DNA of 64,000 nucleotides, from the NCBI GenBank assembly GCA_011050615.1, contig DRFJ01000055.1, positions 42,679 to 106,678 of the forward strand, given 5' to 3'. Both the position numbers and the translations under genes were made by a program. Positions 20,646 through 29,781 of this stretch are shown here, piece by piece. Position 1 is the stretch's first letter, and each line of letters begins with the position of its first letter. Below the pieces are notes generated by a model. The model did not search any database and had not been told where the DNA came from. It saw nothing but the letters and a program-made list of their open reading frames with translations. This DNA is from Bacteroidota bacterium. Its GTDB lineage: Bacteria > Bacteroidota > Bacteroidia > Bacteroidales > VadinHA17.

Positions 20646-22472
20646 TTAGTATAAATGACTTAATATATCCTTCAATGTTAAGGGTTCTTTTATCAGGGCA
20701 AAATTCCTGTTTTTAGTCAGCGGACTTACTTTATCTATGCCTGTATCTTTATCCTTGATAAGACAAAGCCTGAAACTCATGCCTTCATTTTGTTTTCTTT
20801 CGAGGATATCGCATATTTTCGTGTCAGCAAATTTATTTACTATAAACAGGGTATCACAGTCAGACAGTTGATAGCTGATTGCATTTTCAATATCACTCAT
20901 TGAATTCAATAAAATTACCCTGTATCCCATTTGTTCGAGAGCCATAGACAGGGTACGTGAGAGATGAAGATTATCGTGTGCGAAGAAAATATTACCGGCA
21001 TGTTCATCAGGTGTATTAAAGGATTTTGAATCCATTTTTTTCAGGGGTATTCTCAAAGTAAAAACAGAGCCTTCACCCGGATTACTTTCAACATTTATCT
21101 CACCCCCTATTCCGCTTATTATCCCATGTGAAACAGCAAGGCCCATTCCTGTTCCTTTATTGGCTTCTTTGGTCGTAAAAAATGGTTCAAAAATCCTGTC
21201 TGTAATAGAAGGATCAATTCCTGTTCCCGTATCGGCAATTGATATATCGGCAAAGCTCCTGTCATCTGTTTTTGATTCTGAAAGACTGATTGTCATAGTA
21301 CCTCCCCCATCTTCCATTGCATGCAGGGCATTGGTCATAATATTCAGAAAAACCCGGAAGAGCTGCAATGGGTCGGCATGAATAGAGCCTTCAATTTTCT
21401 TATACAGTGTTTTCAGTTTAACATTCTCCGGCAATGACAATTTAATAAATTCAACAGCTTCCCTGATTATTTTATCAATTTCGAGTGACACCATATGCTG
21501 GTCCATCTGTTTGCTGAATACCATCATCTGGTTAATTATGCTCACTGCCTTATTAACAGCTGATCTGAGTCTTGACATATACTCATATACCTGTGTACCC
21601 CTGCCCACTTCTTCCATGGTCATTTCAGCGTATCCAGAGATAGTATTCAGTATAGTATTAAAATCATGAGCCACCCCACCTGACAGTGTACCAAGGGTTT
21701 CAAGTCGTTGTGACTGTTGGAGTCGCCTTTCCAGCAGCACTTCCCTGGTTACGTCCTCAAGTATTCCATCTGCGATAATTCCATATTGCTCATCCTTCCG
21801 GTTATGACTGCTTATCCTGACATAGATCTCCCTGCCTTGTGAAGTAAGCATTTGCATCTTGCTAAAAGCAGCAGTTTCGCCGGCTTTACCTGACCTCAGG
21901 TAGTCGGAAAAACGGCGGTCAGTCCTCAGTAAATCATTAAAATTCAAATCCTCCCTGTCATAAGCACCCACTTCCAGTATGGTAAAAAAAGTCTCATTTG
22001 CCTCCAGTATCATGCCATCCCTGTCACATGAGAAAACACCGAAAGGCAGGTACTTTTCCATATATTCGTATTTCAGGTCCCGGCCTGTATTGCTTTCACT
22101 TATTTCTTTTTCGAACTTAACGCCCTTTGTTTCGATTATGGCATAGTTTATATTCGTACCGGGACTTTTAAAGGGTTTGTACGTAACATCGTAATACCTG
22201 CCCGGGGAACCTGAAATATCAAAATAAGCCCTGTATCTGACAGTTTCGCCACTGAGGCTCTTTTCAATATTATTCCTGATTTTCTCCCTGTAGGTATCCT
22301 CCCCCCACAAATCTGCAGGGCATTTACCGACCAGCTCGTTCCTCTGCATATTGAATGACCTGCAAAATGGCTCATTAACAGTAACGTACCTCATCTCATC
22401 ATCGATTATGCTGATCATCGAATCAGAATTATCGAGCAGGTGGTTCAGTATTTCTTGGGACAGTTCAGGCAT
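20646..22472 (-). CDS. PAS sensor histidine kinase with degenerate receiver tail
   Basis: A 608-residue kinase without membrane helices, so it senses a cytosolic cue. Residues about 8-125 and 140-255 are PAS domains (SMISIIDDEMRYVTVNEPF; PFGVFSCDRDGMILEANETF). HisKA has the phospho-acceptor in SGGVAHDFNTIL, and the ATPase domain shows NIMTNALHAMEDGGG, DTGTGIDP and GTGMGLAVSHG. Residues about 490-608 look like a receiver fold (FFAHDNLHLSRTLSMAL, ending ALIKEPLTLKDIL), but the expected phospho-Asp position reads TLFIVNKF, so it is probably not phosphorylated. It is followed at once by a single-domain response regulator. It lies 10 bases after dnaX, so the three may be co-transcribed. Confidence 0.9.
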   Translation of the reverse strand: MPELSQEILNHLLDNSDSMISIIDDEMRYVTVNEPFCRSFNMQRNELVGKCPADLWGEDTYREKIRNNIEKSLSGETVRYRAYFDISGSPGRYYDVTYKPFKSPGTNINYAIIETKGVKFEKEISESNTGRDLKYEYMEKYLPFGVFSCDRDGMILEANETFFTILEVGAYDREDLNFNDLLRTDRRFSDYLRSGKAGETAAFSKMQMLTSQGREIYVRISSHNRKDEQYGIIADGILEDVTREVLLERRLQQSQRLETLGTLSGGVAHDFNTILNTISGYAEMTMEEVGRGTQVYEYMSRLRSAVNKAVSIINQMMVFSKQMDQHMVSLEIDKIIREAVEFIKLSLPENVKLKTLYKKIEGSIHADPLQLFRVFLNIMTNALHAMEDGGGTMTISLSESKTDDRSFADISIADTGTGIDPSITDRIFEPFFTTKEANKGTGMGLAVSHGIISGIGGEINVESNPGEGSVFTLRIPLKKMDSKSFNTPDEHAGNIFFAHDNLHLSRTLSMALEQMGYRVILLNSMSDIENAISYQLSDCDTLFIVNKFADTKICDILERKQNEGMSFRLCLIKDKDTGIDKVSPLTKNRNFALIKEPLTLKDILSHLY

Positions 22473-22482
22473 TTTTTACTAA

Positions 22483-24204
22483 TCAATATTCCAGTCCGAA
22501 TTCATTACGAAGCTTATCAAGGGCAGGGTTTTTCTCAGCGAGGTATCTGTATTTTTCCTCATCAGTATAAGGTGTTGTCGCTTCGGTTTTCTCACTTACC
22601 CTGGTATGAAATTCAATTTTCGAATTAAAAAGTTGCCTTTTCAGGTGGATTAAGACATCATGCTTGTATTTCTGGTCAAAGTAATCTTTCTGGGCCTTGT
22701 TGCTAAGTTCAAGTATAATCATGGTTCCGTCTTCTATCACTGGCCTCATAGCTTTTATAATGCTGGACATCCGTGGATTGCCCGATTTAAGGGTATCTCC
22801 AAAACTACGCCAGGCTTCCATCAAATCTGATTCATCGAATTCCCTGTTCACTTCTGCAGCATCATCAGGTTCTCTATAAGTATCAACGGTATCAGCAACT
22901 CCGGATTCACTGTTCTCCTGTTGATTTTTCAGTCTTTCCTTTATTGAAAAAGACTTTGGCGGAGAATATTCATCTTTTTTTACTGAAATTTTTTCATCTT
23001 TTTTAGCCCGGTCGGTTCTTTTTTCTGTTCTTCCATCGTCTCTTTTTCCCGGCATAATATCATTTTGCTTTTCTTCCTTACCGCTTTCAGTATTTTGCGG
23101 TTTCCCGTGGTCAGTATTAATTGCAGCCAGTCTTATCAATGCAAGTTCAACATGGAGCTTCTGGTTTTTACTTGATTTATAATGTATATCTGCATAACTT
23201 AAGATTTCAAGGCCTTTATACAGGAATCTCAGGGGGCACCTGAGTGTTTGTTCCCTGTATTTATCCCTGATTGCTGAGCCCGCCTCGACCAGTTTGAGTG
23301 TAGCCTCATCTTTGCATACAAGCAAATTACGCAGGTGACTGCTCAGGCCCGCTATGAAATTATGACCATCAAAGCCTTTTTCGAGTATGTCGTTAAAAAG
23401 CAAAAGTGCACTGGATACATCGCCGGACAGGAAGGCATCGGTAGCTTTAAGGTAATATTCGTAATCCAGTACATTAAGATTCTCAATTACATCAGCATAT
23501 GTTATTTTTTTTCCTTTGTAGCTTACAATCTGGTCCAGGATTGACAGTGCATCGCGCATTGACCCGTCAGATTTTTGAGCGATAATCTGCAGAGCTTCCT
23601 GTTCGGCTTCAATATTTTCTTTTCCAGCAACAAAAATCAGCCTGTTAACGATATCATCAATGCTTATCCTGTGGAAATCGAAGATCTGGCATCGTGATAG
23701 TATTGTGGGAATAATTTTTTGTTTTTCTGTGGTAGCAAGGATAAATACAGCGTGAGGCGGTGGTTCTTCAAGGGTTTTCAGGAAGGCATTGAATGCTGAT
23801 GTGCTTAACATATGTACCTCATCGATTATATAAACCGAATAGCGTCCCACCTGTGGCGGTATTTTCACCTGATCTGTAAGGGTTCTTATATCATCAACTT
23901 TATTGTTTGAAGCTGCATCGAGTTCATGTATATTATATGACCTGGAGCTGTCAAAGGCCTTGCATGATTCGCATAAACCGCATGCTTCCGTTTTATCGCT
24001 CAGGTTCTGACAATTTATGGTTTTTGCAAGTATCCGGGCACAGGTTGTTTTACCTACACCCCGGGGGCCGCAAAAAAGATAGGCCTGTGCCAGATGGTTG
24101 GTCTTAATTGCATTCTTAAGAGTTGATGTAATTGACTCCTGACCCACTACATTATCAAATATAACCGGCCTGTACTTCCTTGCAGAAACAATAAAACTCT
24201 CCAT
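22483..24204 (-). CDS. dnaX: DNA polymerase III subunit gamma/tau DnaX
   Basis: A 573-residue clamp-loader ATPase. Walker A is CGPRGVGKTTCARILA, the zinc module is CGLCESCKAF, Walker B is IDEVHMLS and the SRC motif is ILSRCQIFDF. Domain III and a charged linker (residues about 370-450, rich in Lys and Asp) precede a C-terminal tau-like domain. It loads the beta clamp and tethers the polymerase core. A TATATTTG box on the minus strand (plus 24241-24248) precedes it. Confidence 0.96.
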   Translation of the reverse strand: MESFIVSARKYRPVIFDNVVGQESITSTLKNAIKTNHLAQAYLFCGPRGVGKTTCARILAKTINCQNLSDKTEACGLCESCKAFDSSRSYNIHELDAASNNKVDDIRTLTDQVKIPPQVGRYSVYIIDEVHMLSTSAFNAFLKTLEEPPPHAVFILATTEKQKIIPTILSRCQIFDFHRISIDDIVNRLIFVAGKENIEAEQEALQIIAQKSDGSMRDALSILDQIVSYKGKKITYADVIENLNVLDYEYYLKATDAFLSGDVSSALLLFNDILEKGFDGHNFIAGLSSHLRNLLVCKDEATLKLVEAGSAIRDKYREQTLRCPLRFLYKGLEILSYADIHYKSSKNQKLHVELALIRLAAINTDHGKPQNTESGKEEKQNDIMPGKRDDGRTEKRTDRAKKDEKISVKKDEYSPPKSFSIKERLKNQQENSESGVADTVDTYREPDDAAEVNREFDESDLMEAWRSFGDTLKSGNPRMSSIIKAMRPVIEDGTMIILELSNKAQKDYFDQKYKHDVLIHLKRQLFNSKIEFHTRVSEKTEATTPYTDEEKYRYLAEKNPALDKLRNEFGLEY

Positions 24205-24240
24205 TACAAAACTTATCTGTTATCCTTTAGTTATAATGAA

Positions 24241-24248
24241 CAAATATA
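24241..24248 (-). promoter_or_regulatory. Candidate -7 box for dnaX
   Basis: The minus strand reads TATATTTG, 36 bases before the dnaX start, matching TAnnTTTG. The -33 element is not obvious. Confidence 0.4.
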
Positions 24249-24302
24249 AGAAATAATGGTATCCTAAGAGAACTTTCGAATCTTAAATATATCAACAACT
24301 TA

Positions 24303-24333
24303 TTGGTTAATTTAAGAAAAAAGCATATTTTTG
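24303..24333 (+). promoter_or_regulatory. Promoter of the rpsF-rpsR-rplI operon
   Basis: TTG at 24303-24305 and TATTTTTG at 24326-24333 are separated by 20 bases, a full match to the Bacteroidota primary-sigma promoter. The ATG of rpsF follows 36 bases later. This is one of the two best promoters in the window, with the mnmA promoter. Confidence 0.75.
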
Positions 24334-24369
24334 CAGCCCGATTTCAGTTAATTAAAAAAGTTAAAAATT

Positions 24370-24723
24370 ATGTTAAACCATTACGAAACCGTTTTCATTG
24401 CAACTCCCGTTTTGTCTGAGAACCAGATGAAGGAAGCGGTACAAAAATTCAAGAAGGTGATCACCGACAAGGGAGGTGAAATCATCCACGAAGAGAACTG
24501 GGGCCTGAAGAAGCTGTCCTATCCCATTCAGAAAAAATCAACCGGGTTTTACTATCTTATTGAATTCAAAGGGCCGGGCGAATTGATAGAACAGCTTGAA
24601 ATCCAGTACAGGCGTGACGAAAGGATAATAAGATTCCTGACCTTTAGAATGGACAAATACGCTGTACAGTACGCAGAAAAGAAGAGGAAGCAGAAAGAAA
24701 CGGAAAAAATTCAGGAGGACTAA
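24370..24723 (+). CDS. rpsF: 30S ribosomal protein S6
   Basis: A 117-residue ribosomal protein that pairs with S18 on the small-subunit platform. It begins [20 protein letters not shown] and carries [19 protein letters not shown] and [13 protein letters not shown], typical of S6, with a basic tail. It is the first gene of the S6-S18-L9 operon and ends three bases before rpsR. Confidence 0.97.
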   Translation: MLNHYETVFIATPVLSENQMKEAVQKFKKVITDKGGEIIHEENWGLKKLSYPIQKKSTGFYYLIEFKGPGELIEQLEIQYRRDERIIRFLTFRMDKYAVQYAEKKRKQKETEKIQED

Positions 24724-24726
24724 ATC

Positions 24727-24996
24727 ATGGCACAGAATGAATCAGAAATCAGATATCTGACACCACCGACAGTTGAGATTAAGAAGAAAAAATATTGCCG
24801 GTTCAAAAAGAACAGGATAAAATATGTTGACTACAAGGATCCTGAATTTCTCAAGAAGTTTTTAAATGAGCAGGGTAAAATATTGCCGAGACGAATTACC
24901 GGGACTTCACTCAAGTACCAGAGAAAGGTGGCCAAGGCAATAAAGAGAGCTCGCCATCTTGCTTTGTTACCCTATGTTACTGACCTGCTAAAATAA
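24727..24996 (+). CDS. rpsR: 30S ribosomal protein S18
   Basis: An 89-residue ribosomal protein. The core [20 protein letters not shown] and [20 protein letters not shown] are diagnostic. One cysteine (KKKYCRFKK) is present where zinc-binding S18 forms have several. It sits between rpsF and rplI without an ssb gene, as is usual in Bacteroidota. Confidence 0.97.
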   Translation: MAQNESEIRYLTPPTVEIKKKKYCRFKKNRIKYVDYKDPEFLKKFLNEQGKILPRRITGTSLKYQRKVAKAIKRARHLALLPYVTDLLK

Positions 24997-25013
24997 ACTG
25001 AGGAGGAAAAAAA

Positions 25014-25460
25014 ATGGATATAATACTTAAACAGGATGTAAACGGATTAGGTGATAAGGGTGATATAGTATCCGTTAAAGACGGATATGCAAGGAACTTC
25101 CTTATCCCGCAGGGATATGCCGTACTGGCAACCCCGTCAGCAAAAAAAGTGCACGAGGAAAATACACGTCAGAGGGCACATAAAGAAGAAAAGATAAAGA
25201 AAGAAGCTGAAGAAATTGGAGGCAAACTTGCTGATGTTACTCTGACCATTGGAGCCAAGACAAGCAGCTCAGGAAAAATTTTCGGTTCAGTAAATACAAT
25301 TCAGATAGCCGAAGCCCTTAAGAACAAGGGATTTGACATAGACAGGAAAAATATCTCCATTGAAGGCGACCAGGTAAAAGAAATTGGCAAATACAGGGCA
25401 CAGATAAAACTTCACAAAGAAGTTAAGGCTGAGATTGAATTTGAAATAATTGCCGAGTAA
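25014..25460 (+). CDS. rplI: 50S ribosomal protein L9
   Basis: A 148-residue ribosomal protein that spans out from the L1 stalk base. The signature GLGDKGDIVSVKDGYARNFL is at the N-terminus, followed by the long connecting helix and a C-terminal domain (TSSSGKIFGSVNTIQIAEAL). A purine-rich AGGAGG sits eight bases before the ATG, one of the few Shine-Dalgarno-like sequences in the window. Confidence 0.97.
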   Translation: MDIILKQDVNGLGDKGDIVSVKDGYARNFLIPQGYAVLATPSAKKVHEENTRQRAHKEEKIKKEAEEIGGKLADVTLTIGAKTSSSGKIFGSVNTIQIAEALKNKGFDIDRKNISIEGDQVKEIGKYRAQIKLHKEVKAEIEFEIIAE

Positions 25461-25477
25461 GAATTTGCTAGATACAA

Positions 25478-25855
25478 CTACCTTGCAGCTATAGTAACTA
25501 TCTCCAGGAGTACTCCCAGGGGCAGGTCCTTTACTGCGAAAGCAGCTCTTGCAGGTTGATTGGCAGGATAAAAACGTGCGTACACTTCATTCATTGCCCT
25601 GAAGTTGGACATGTCCGACAGAAGGCATGTAGAACTTACCACATTTTCAAAGGAGTAACCTGCCTCTTCGAGTATTGCACCTATATTTTTCAGAACCTGC
25701 TCTGTCTGCTCAGTTATTCCTCCCTGTACGACTGAGCCGCTTACAGGATCAACAGGAACCTGACCTGAAATATAGAGTGTATTATTTATTTCCACAGCCT
25801 GGCTGTAGGGTCCGAGAGCTTCAGGTGCTTTTAAAGTATGAATGATTTTTTTCAT
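25478..25855 (-). CDS. ridA: RidA family enamine/imine deaminase
   Basis: A 125-residue trimeric enzyme that hydrolyses reactive enamines and imines made by PLP enzymes. Conserved features are LKAPEALGPYSQAVEINN, YISGQVP, the catalytic Arg in ARAAFAVKDLPLGVLLEI and a terminal Glu in that segment. It lies 11 bases after lptD on the same strand and faces rplI tail to tail. Confidence 0.92.
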   Translation of the reverse strand: MKKIIHTLKAPEALGPYSQAVEINNTLYISGQVPVDPVSGSVVQGGITEQTEQVLKNIGAILEEAGYSFENVVSSTCLLSDMSNFRAMNEVYARFYPANQPARAAFAVKDLPLGVLLEIVTIAAR

Positions 25856-25866
25856 AAGGTGTATTT

Positions 25867-28500
25867 TTAATAATTATCGTGATAATCTTTCCTTCGTTCA
25901 TATTTAAGGTCCTGCAGTACACTTGCCTTCACACGTATTGTAAAATCCCAGCTCCTGAGATACCCGGCAGGTATCCAGTTAAAGCTCATTTCCCAGCAGT
26001 GCAGGTCCCTTCTGATGCCTATCCTTGTCATTGTTATTTCCTTGCTCCTGAAATCATATCCCGTAGAATAGGTTATGGCAAAGTTTTTTGTAAGAGTAAC
26101 ATTACCACTCATTGTCAGGTTCTGGTTGATTAAGGATTCTTCCCTTGTCTTTGTATAATAGAAATTATATGCTATTCTCATTGTCCACGGGACATTAAAG
26201 TTAACATATCCATATTCATCATATGTCATTCCCTGTCCGTCCCGCATGCCACCTGTCCGTTGTTGCCTGCCCGCTTCCTCCAGTGATCTTGGCATCCCCC
26301 CCATCGTGGTTCCTGCATTGTCTGGCTCGGAAGCAGCGGTTTCATCTTCCTTTTTTTCCCCGATAAAGGATTTAAGAAGCTTATTCAATTCAAAGTTAAG
26401 GCTGATATTGAAATTTGTCATTCTAACCGGTCTCCTGTTGACCGACCAAACGCTGGCATTTATTCTTCTGAAGAGCGAATCAGTTGCATAGAAATCAAAA
26501 TTGCCCCTGGCAGATATGCTGAGCTCATTGAACAGGGTTGTTCTCATAACCATGGACATGGGGCTCCATTTCAGCGAGTCAGCAAAAATGTTATATGATG
26601 TATTTAATGCAAGGTTATCAAGTATCTTAACTTTTCTTTCAGCATTCGCCGTGTCTTTTCTTTCCCTGACCTTGGCTTCTATTATATTGGTAAGTGTAAA
26701 ATTCAGGCTGCCGCTCCTGCGTGATAATGACGGTGTTCTGTAAATCCCATTTTCATATATTGAATATTCCGTTGTTCTGCCTGTTGTATCAATCTGTACT
26801 TCGCGGTACATATCCGAGGAGAAGCCTTCAAGTGCTGGCACATATGAGAATGAGACTGAAGGTTTCACAACATGTCGTACTGCAATTACGCGTGATTCAG
26901 GGTTTGTAAACTGGTACATCCCGAAGATCTGAGGGCTGTAACTTGCGCTTATCGAAGGGTTAACGGCATGCCCGTAAAAAAATCCTTCTTCCTGCTCGCT
27001 TATGACCTTGCTCACTGTATCGTTGGTGACCGGGTCAATGTATTCAGGCTCCCATCTTTTCAGGGTTCTTTCCGTGAACATGACACCTGAATATCTCAGG
27101 GATGGAGAGATGGAAAAATTATTGAAAGGTCTGATAGGCAGGCTTACGGGTATATCATGCTGGAAGCCGTTTTTCATATCTTCGAACATTTCACCGGTGA
27201 ACATTTTTTCATCGGTTGTGGATATCCTGTTATCAAGACTGGCGGTATACTGCAGTTGCAGTTCCTGCCACCATTTTGTGGCTCCACCGCTTCCAAGTGA
27301 TTTGAGAGGATAAATCCTTGACATGCCAAAGTTTACTTTAGGCAGGTTAAGACTTACGGTTTTCGCTGCCGAGTTCTGGCTGTGATTAAGGCTTGCAGAA
27401 AAATTAAAAGGTGTCCCGGCCCATGTTTTTGAATAGCTTATGCTTGATTGCTTGGTGGTATTGACATGCTCCTGTACCTTGTAGCTGTTCTCCCTGTCAA
27501 ATCCGGCGGAACTCAGGTTCACACTGGCCGAAAAACGTGTCCCCGGCCTTGCCTTTGTGTCCTGCGAGTGAGTCCAACGGACTGAATAGTTGCTGCTCTT
27601 TGAATAATTCTCCAGCCCTTTATAGCCACTTATATTATTTGCATAATTAAAACTGAAATTACCATTGAATTTATATCTTTTGCGGTAATTTGTTGCAGCA
27701 CTGAGCCTCCATGTACCGTTTGTATAAATATCACCGGTAAAACTGAGGTCAAAATAATCGCTAGCAGCAAAATAATATCCCATGCCCTTCAGGAAATACC
27801 CCCTGTTGTTCTCTTCGCCATATTTTGGAATAAGTATACCAGAGGCGTATTCTTTCTGTACCGGGAAATAACCAAATGGCAAAACCAGTGGCAGGGGAAT
27901 ATCTTCCAGAACAAGGTATGCCGGACCGGAGACGATTTTTTCATTGGGTATCACTTTTGCCCTGGGCAGGCTAACATAATAATGTGGCTCATCCGCATCG
28001 CACGTGGTGTACTTACTACCCTGGACATGAAGAGCTCCGTCATCCTGACGCTTTGTAACATTACTATGTAAAAAACCCCCTTCCTCCTCGGTTACTATAT
28101 TTCGTATAATTGCTCTTTTTGTCTTGAAGTTATACGTGAGCTCATCTGCCTCAAATTCTTCATCCCCGTCTTTAAACCTTGGAATATCCACCATCTTGCC
28201 TGTAGAATCACGTCTGCCCCATGCATTTACCTCACTCGTATTTAGATCCAGGATTATATAGTATGCCTCAAGACTGATATCACCATATATTGCCGAGGCC
28301 TGGTTAACCAGGTACACTTTCTGGTCATCCATATTAACGTACTGGCTGTCAATGGCATTATACACAATAGGCATATCAACGGCATCGGGAGAAATTTTTA
28401 ATCTCCGCACTCCCTCCAAGCCTGTTCCCATGGTATCAACACGTATGGTATCCTGCATGAAAGCTGTCGTATCCATTACAGCCACCAGTGAATCTGGCAC
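25867..28500 (-). CDS. lptD: LPS-assembly outer-membrane protein LptD (start uncertain)
   Basis: At least 877 residues. LptD forms the outer-membrane barrel that, with lipoprotein LptE, inserts LPS into the outer leaflet. The N-terminal third is an OstA/LptA-like domain (EFEADELTYNFKTKRAII, GSKYTTCDADEPHYYVS, LPLVLPFGYFPV). The rest is beta-barrel with alternating aromatic strands, ending in an aromatic-rich C-terminus. GTG at 28500 is the first canonical start, but it lies inside the mature protein. The frame stays open to a TAA at 28612-28614 and encodes a fitting signal peptide (KIHIILISTFFSTFLFGQE) with no ATG, GTG or TTG. An ATT at 28578 or a nearby ATA would be the start. Confidence 0.9.
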   Translation of the reverse strand: MPDSLVAVMDTTAFMQDTIRVDTMGTGLEGVRRLKISPDAVDMPIVYNAIDSQYVNMDDQKVYLVNQASAIYGDISLEAYYIILDLNTSEVNAWGRRDSTGKMVDIPRFKDGDEEFEADELTYNFKTKRAIIRNIVTEEEGGFLHSNVTKRQDDGALHVQGSKYTTCDADEPHYYVSLPRAKVIPNEKIVSGPAYLVLEDIPLPLVLPFGYFPVQKEYASGILIPKYGEENNRGYFLKGMGYYFAASDYFDLSFTGDIYTNGTWRLSAATNYRKRYKFNGNFSFNYANNISGYKGLENYSKSSNYSVRWTHSQDTKARPGTRFSASVNLSSAGFDRENSYKVQEHVNTTKQSSISYSKTWAGTPFNFSASLNHSQNSAAKTVSLNLPKVNFGMSRIYPLKSLGSGGATKWWQELQLQYTASLDNRISTTDEKMFTGEMFEDMKNGFQHDIPVSLPIRPFNNFSISPSLRYSGVMFTERTLKRWEPEYIDPVTNDTVSKVISEQEEGFFYGHAVNPSISASYSPQIFGMYQFTNPESRVIAVRHVVKPSVSFSYVPALEGFSSDMYREVQIDTTGRTTEYSIYENGIYRTPSLSRRSGSLNFTLTNIIEAKVRERKDTANAERKVKILDNLALNTSYNIFADSLKWSPMSMVMRTTLFNELSISARGNFDFYATDSLFRRINASVWSVNRRPVRMTNFNISLNFELNKLLKSFIGEKKEDETAASEPDNAGTTMGGMPRSLEEAGRQQRTGGMRDGQGMTYDEYGYVNFNVPWTMRIAYNFYYTKTREESLINQNLTMSGNVTLTKNFAITYSTGYDFRSKEITMTRIGIRRDLHCWEMSFNWIPAGYLRSWDFTIRVKASVLQDLKYERRKDYHDNY

Positions 28501-28560
28501 TCTCTGAATTTCCTGGCCAAACAGAAATGTTGAAAAAAAAGTGCTTATGAGGATAATATG

Positions 28561-28568
28561 TATCTTTG
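28561..28568 (+). promoter_or_regulatory. Candidate -7 box for the amidase-MCE pair
   Basis: TATCTTTG matches TAnnTTTG, 84 bases before the amidase ATG. It overlaps the codons for the lptD signal peptide on the other strand. The nearest TTG (28530-28532) is eight bases too far for a standard -33. Confidence 0.35.
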
Positions 28569-28652
28569 TCGCTGAAATAGTAAATAAGTTTAGTACTATT
28601 TTTGTAATGTTTTATAGAACGGAGTAAAACTAATTAAAATCATCTTCATAGC

Positions 28653-29780
28653 ATGAAGTGCAGGATTAAAAATTACAAACATTGTACCATATCATTTCTG
28701 GCAATATTTCTTTTTATCACCGCTGTTTCAGGTTCATTTACCTCATTAATCTGTCTTGCTGATGAACCGCCGGAGAATGAATGGGTGGTAGTAATTGATG
28801 CAGGTCATGGAGGAAAGGATCCCGGCGCCAAGGGAAGAACCAGTAAGGAAAAGGACATAACACTGGCCATCGCTCTGAAAACAGGTAAATACATAGAGGA
28901 GTTGCTCAATGGAGTAAAGGTCATCTATACCAGAAAGGGAGACGAGTTTGTTGAACTTTATAAAAGAGCCGAAATAGCAAACAAGGCAAAAGCCGACCTG
29001 TTTATTTCGATTCACTGTAACGGTTTCAGGGATAGCAGGATCAAGGGTTCTGAAACATTCGTTATGGGTATCCATAAAGACCAGGGTAACCTGGAAGTAG
29101 CAATGAAAGAAAACTCGGTGATCACCCTTGAGGAAGACTATACAACAAGGTACCAGGGTTATGACCCCAATTCTTCTGAATCATTTATAATCTTCTCCCT
29201 TATGCAGAATATTTACCTTGAACAGAGTCTCAACTTTGCAAACTATATACAGGACCAGTTCAGAGTCCGTGTGGGACTAGATGACCGTGGTGTTAAACAA
29301 GCAGGTTTGATAGTTTTGTGGCAAACCACCATGCCCAGTGTCCTTGTAGAAGCCGGTTTCATAACAAATTCACAGGAAGAACGCTTTCTTAAGTCAGGCC
29401 GGGGACAGGATTATATAGCCTCGGCTATATTCAGGGCATTCAGGGATTATAAAGCAGCAATTGACCAGAAAAGCGATTTCAGCACTTCAGCCAGAGAAGA
29501 AAAAATTCAAGATGATAAAATATGGTTTATGATTCAACTTGCAACATCTACTGTAAGAAGGGAAGAACTACCTGAACAGTTCACCAGAACGGGTGAAATT
29601 ACGGAACTGGAATCAGGAAAATATTTCAAATATGCCACCGGCAAGTATGTAACATACAATGAAGCGGCTCTAAGGAGGAAGGAATTACAGGAAGAATTTC
29701 CTGACGCCTTCGTTATAGCTGTGAGGAACCATAAAATAATACCTCTGCAGGAGGCTATTGAATTAACAGGGAGTAAATAA
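28653..29780 (+). CDS. N-acetylmuramoyl-L-alanine amidase (Amidase_3)
   Basis: A 375-residue exported amidase that cuts the bond between N-acetylmuramic acid and the stem peptide, typically for cell separation. Residues 1-38 form a signal peptide ending near LICLAD. The zinc ligands fit IDAGHGGKDPG, the Glu in SKEKDITL and His in FISIHCNG, with the catalytic Glu in LVEAGFITN. The C-terminal about 100 residues form a SPOR-like extension (WFMIQLATSTVRREELPEQF). The next gene starts one base after the stop, so translation is probably coupled. Confidence 0.93.
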   Translation: MKCRIKNYKHCTISFLAIFLFITAVSGSFTSLICLADEPPENEWVVVIDAGHGGKDPGAKGRTSKEKDITLAIALKTGKYIEELLNGVKVIYTRKGDEFVELYKRAEIANKAKADLFISIHCNGFRDSRIKGSETFVMGIHKDQGNLEVAMKENSVITLEEDYTTRYQGYDPNSSESFIIFSLMQNIYLEQSLNFANYIQDQFRVRVGLDDRGVKQAGLIVLWQTTMPSVLVEAGFITNSQEERFLKSGRGQDYIASAIFRAFRDYKAAIDQKSDFSTSAREEKIQDDKIWFMIQLATSTVRREELPEQFTRTGEITELESGKYFKYATGKYVTYNEAALRRKELQEEFPDAFVIAVRNHKIIPLQEAIELTGSK

Positions 29781-29781
29781 T

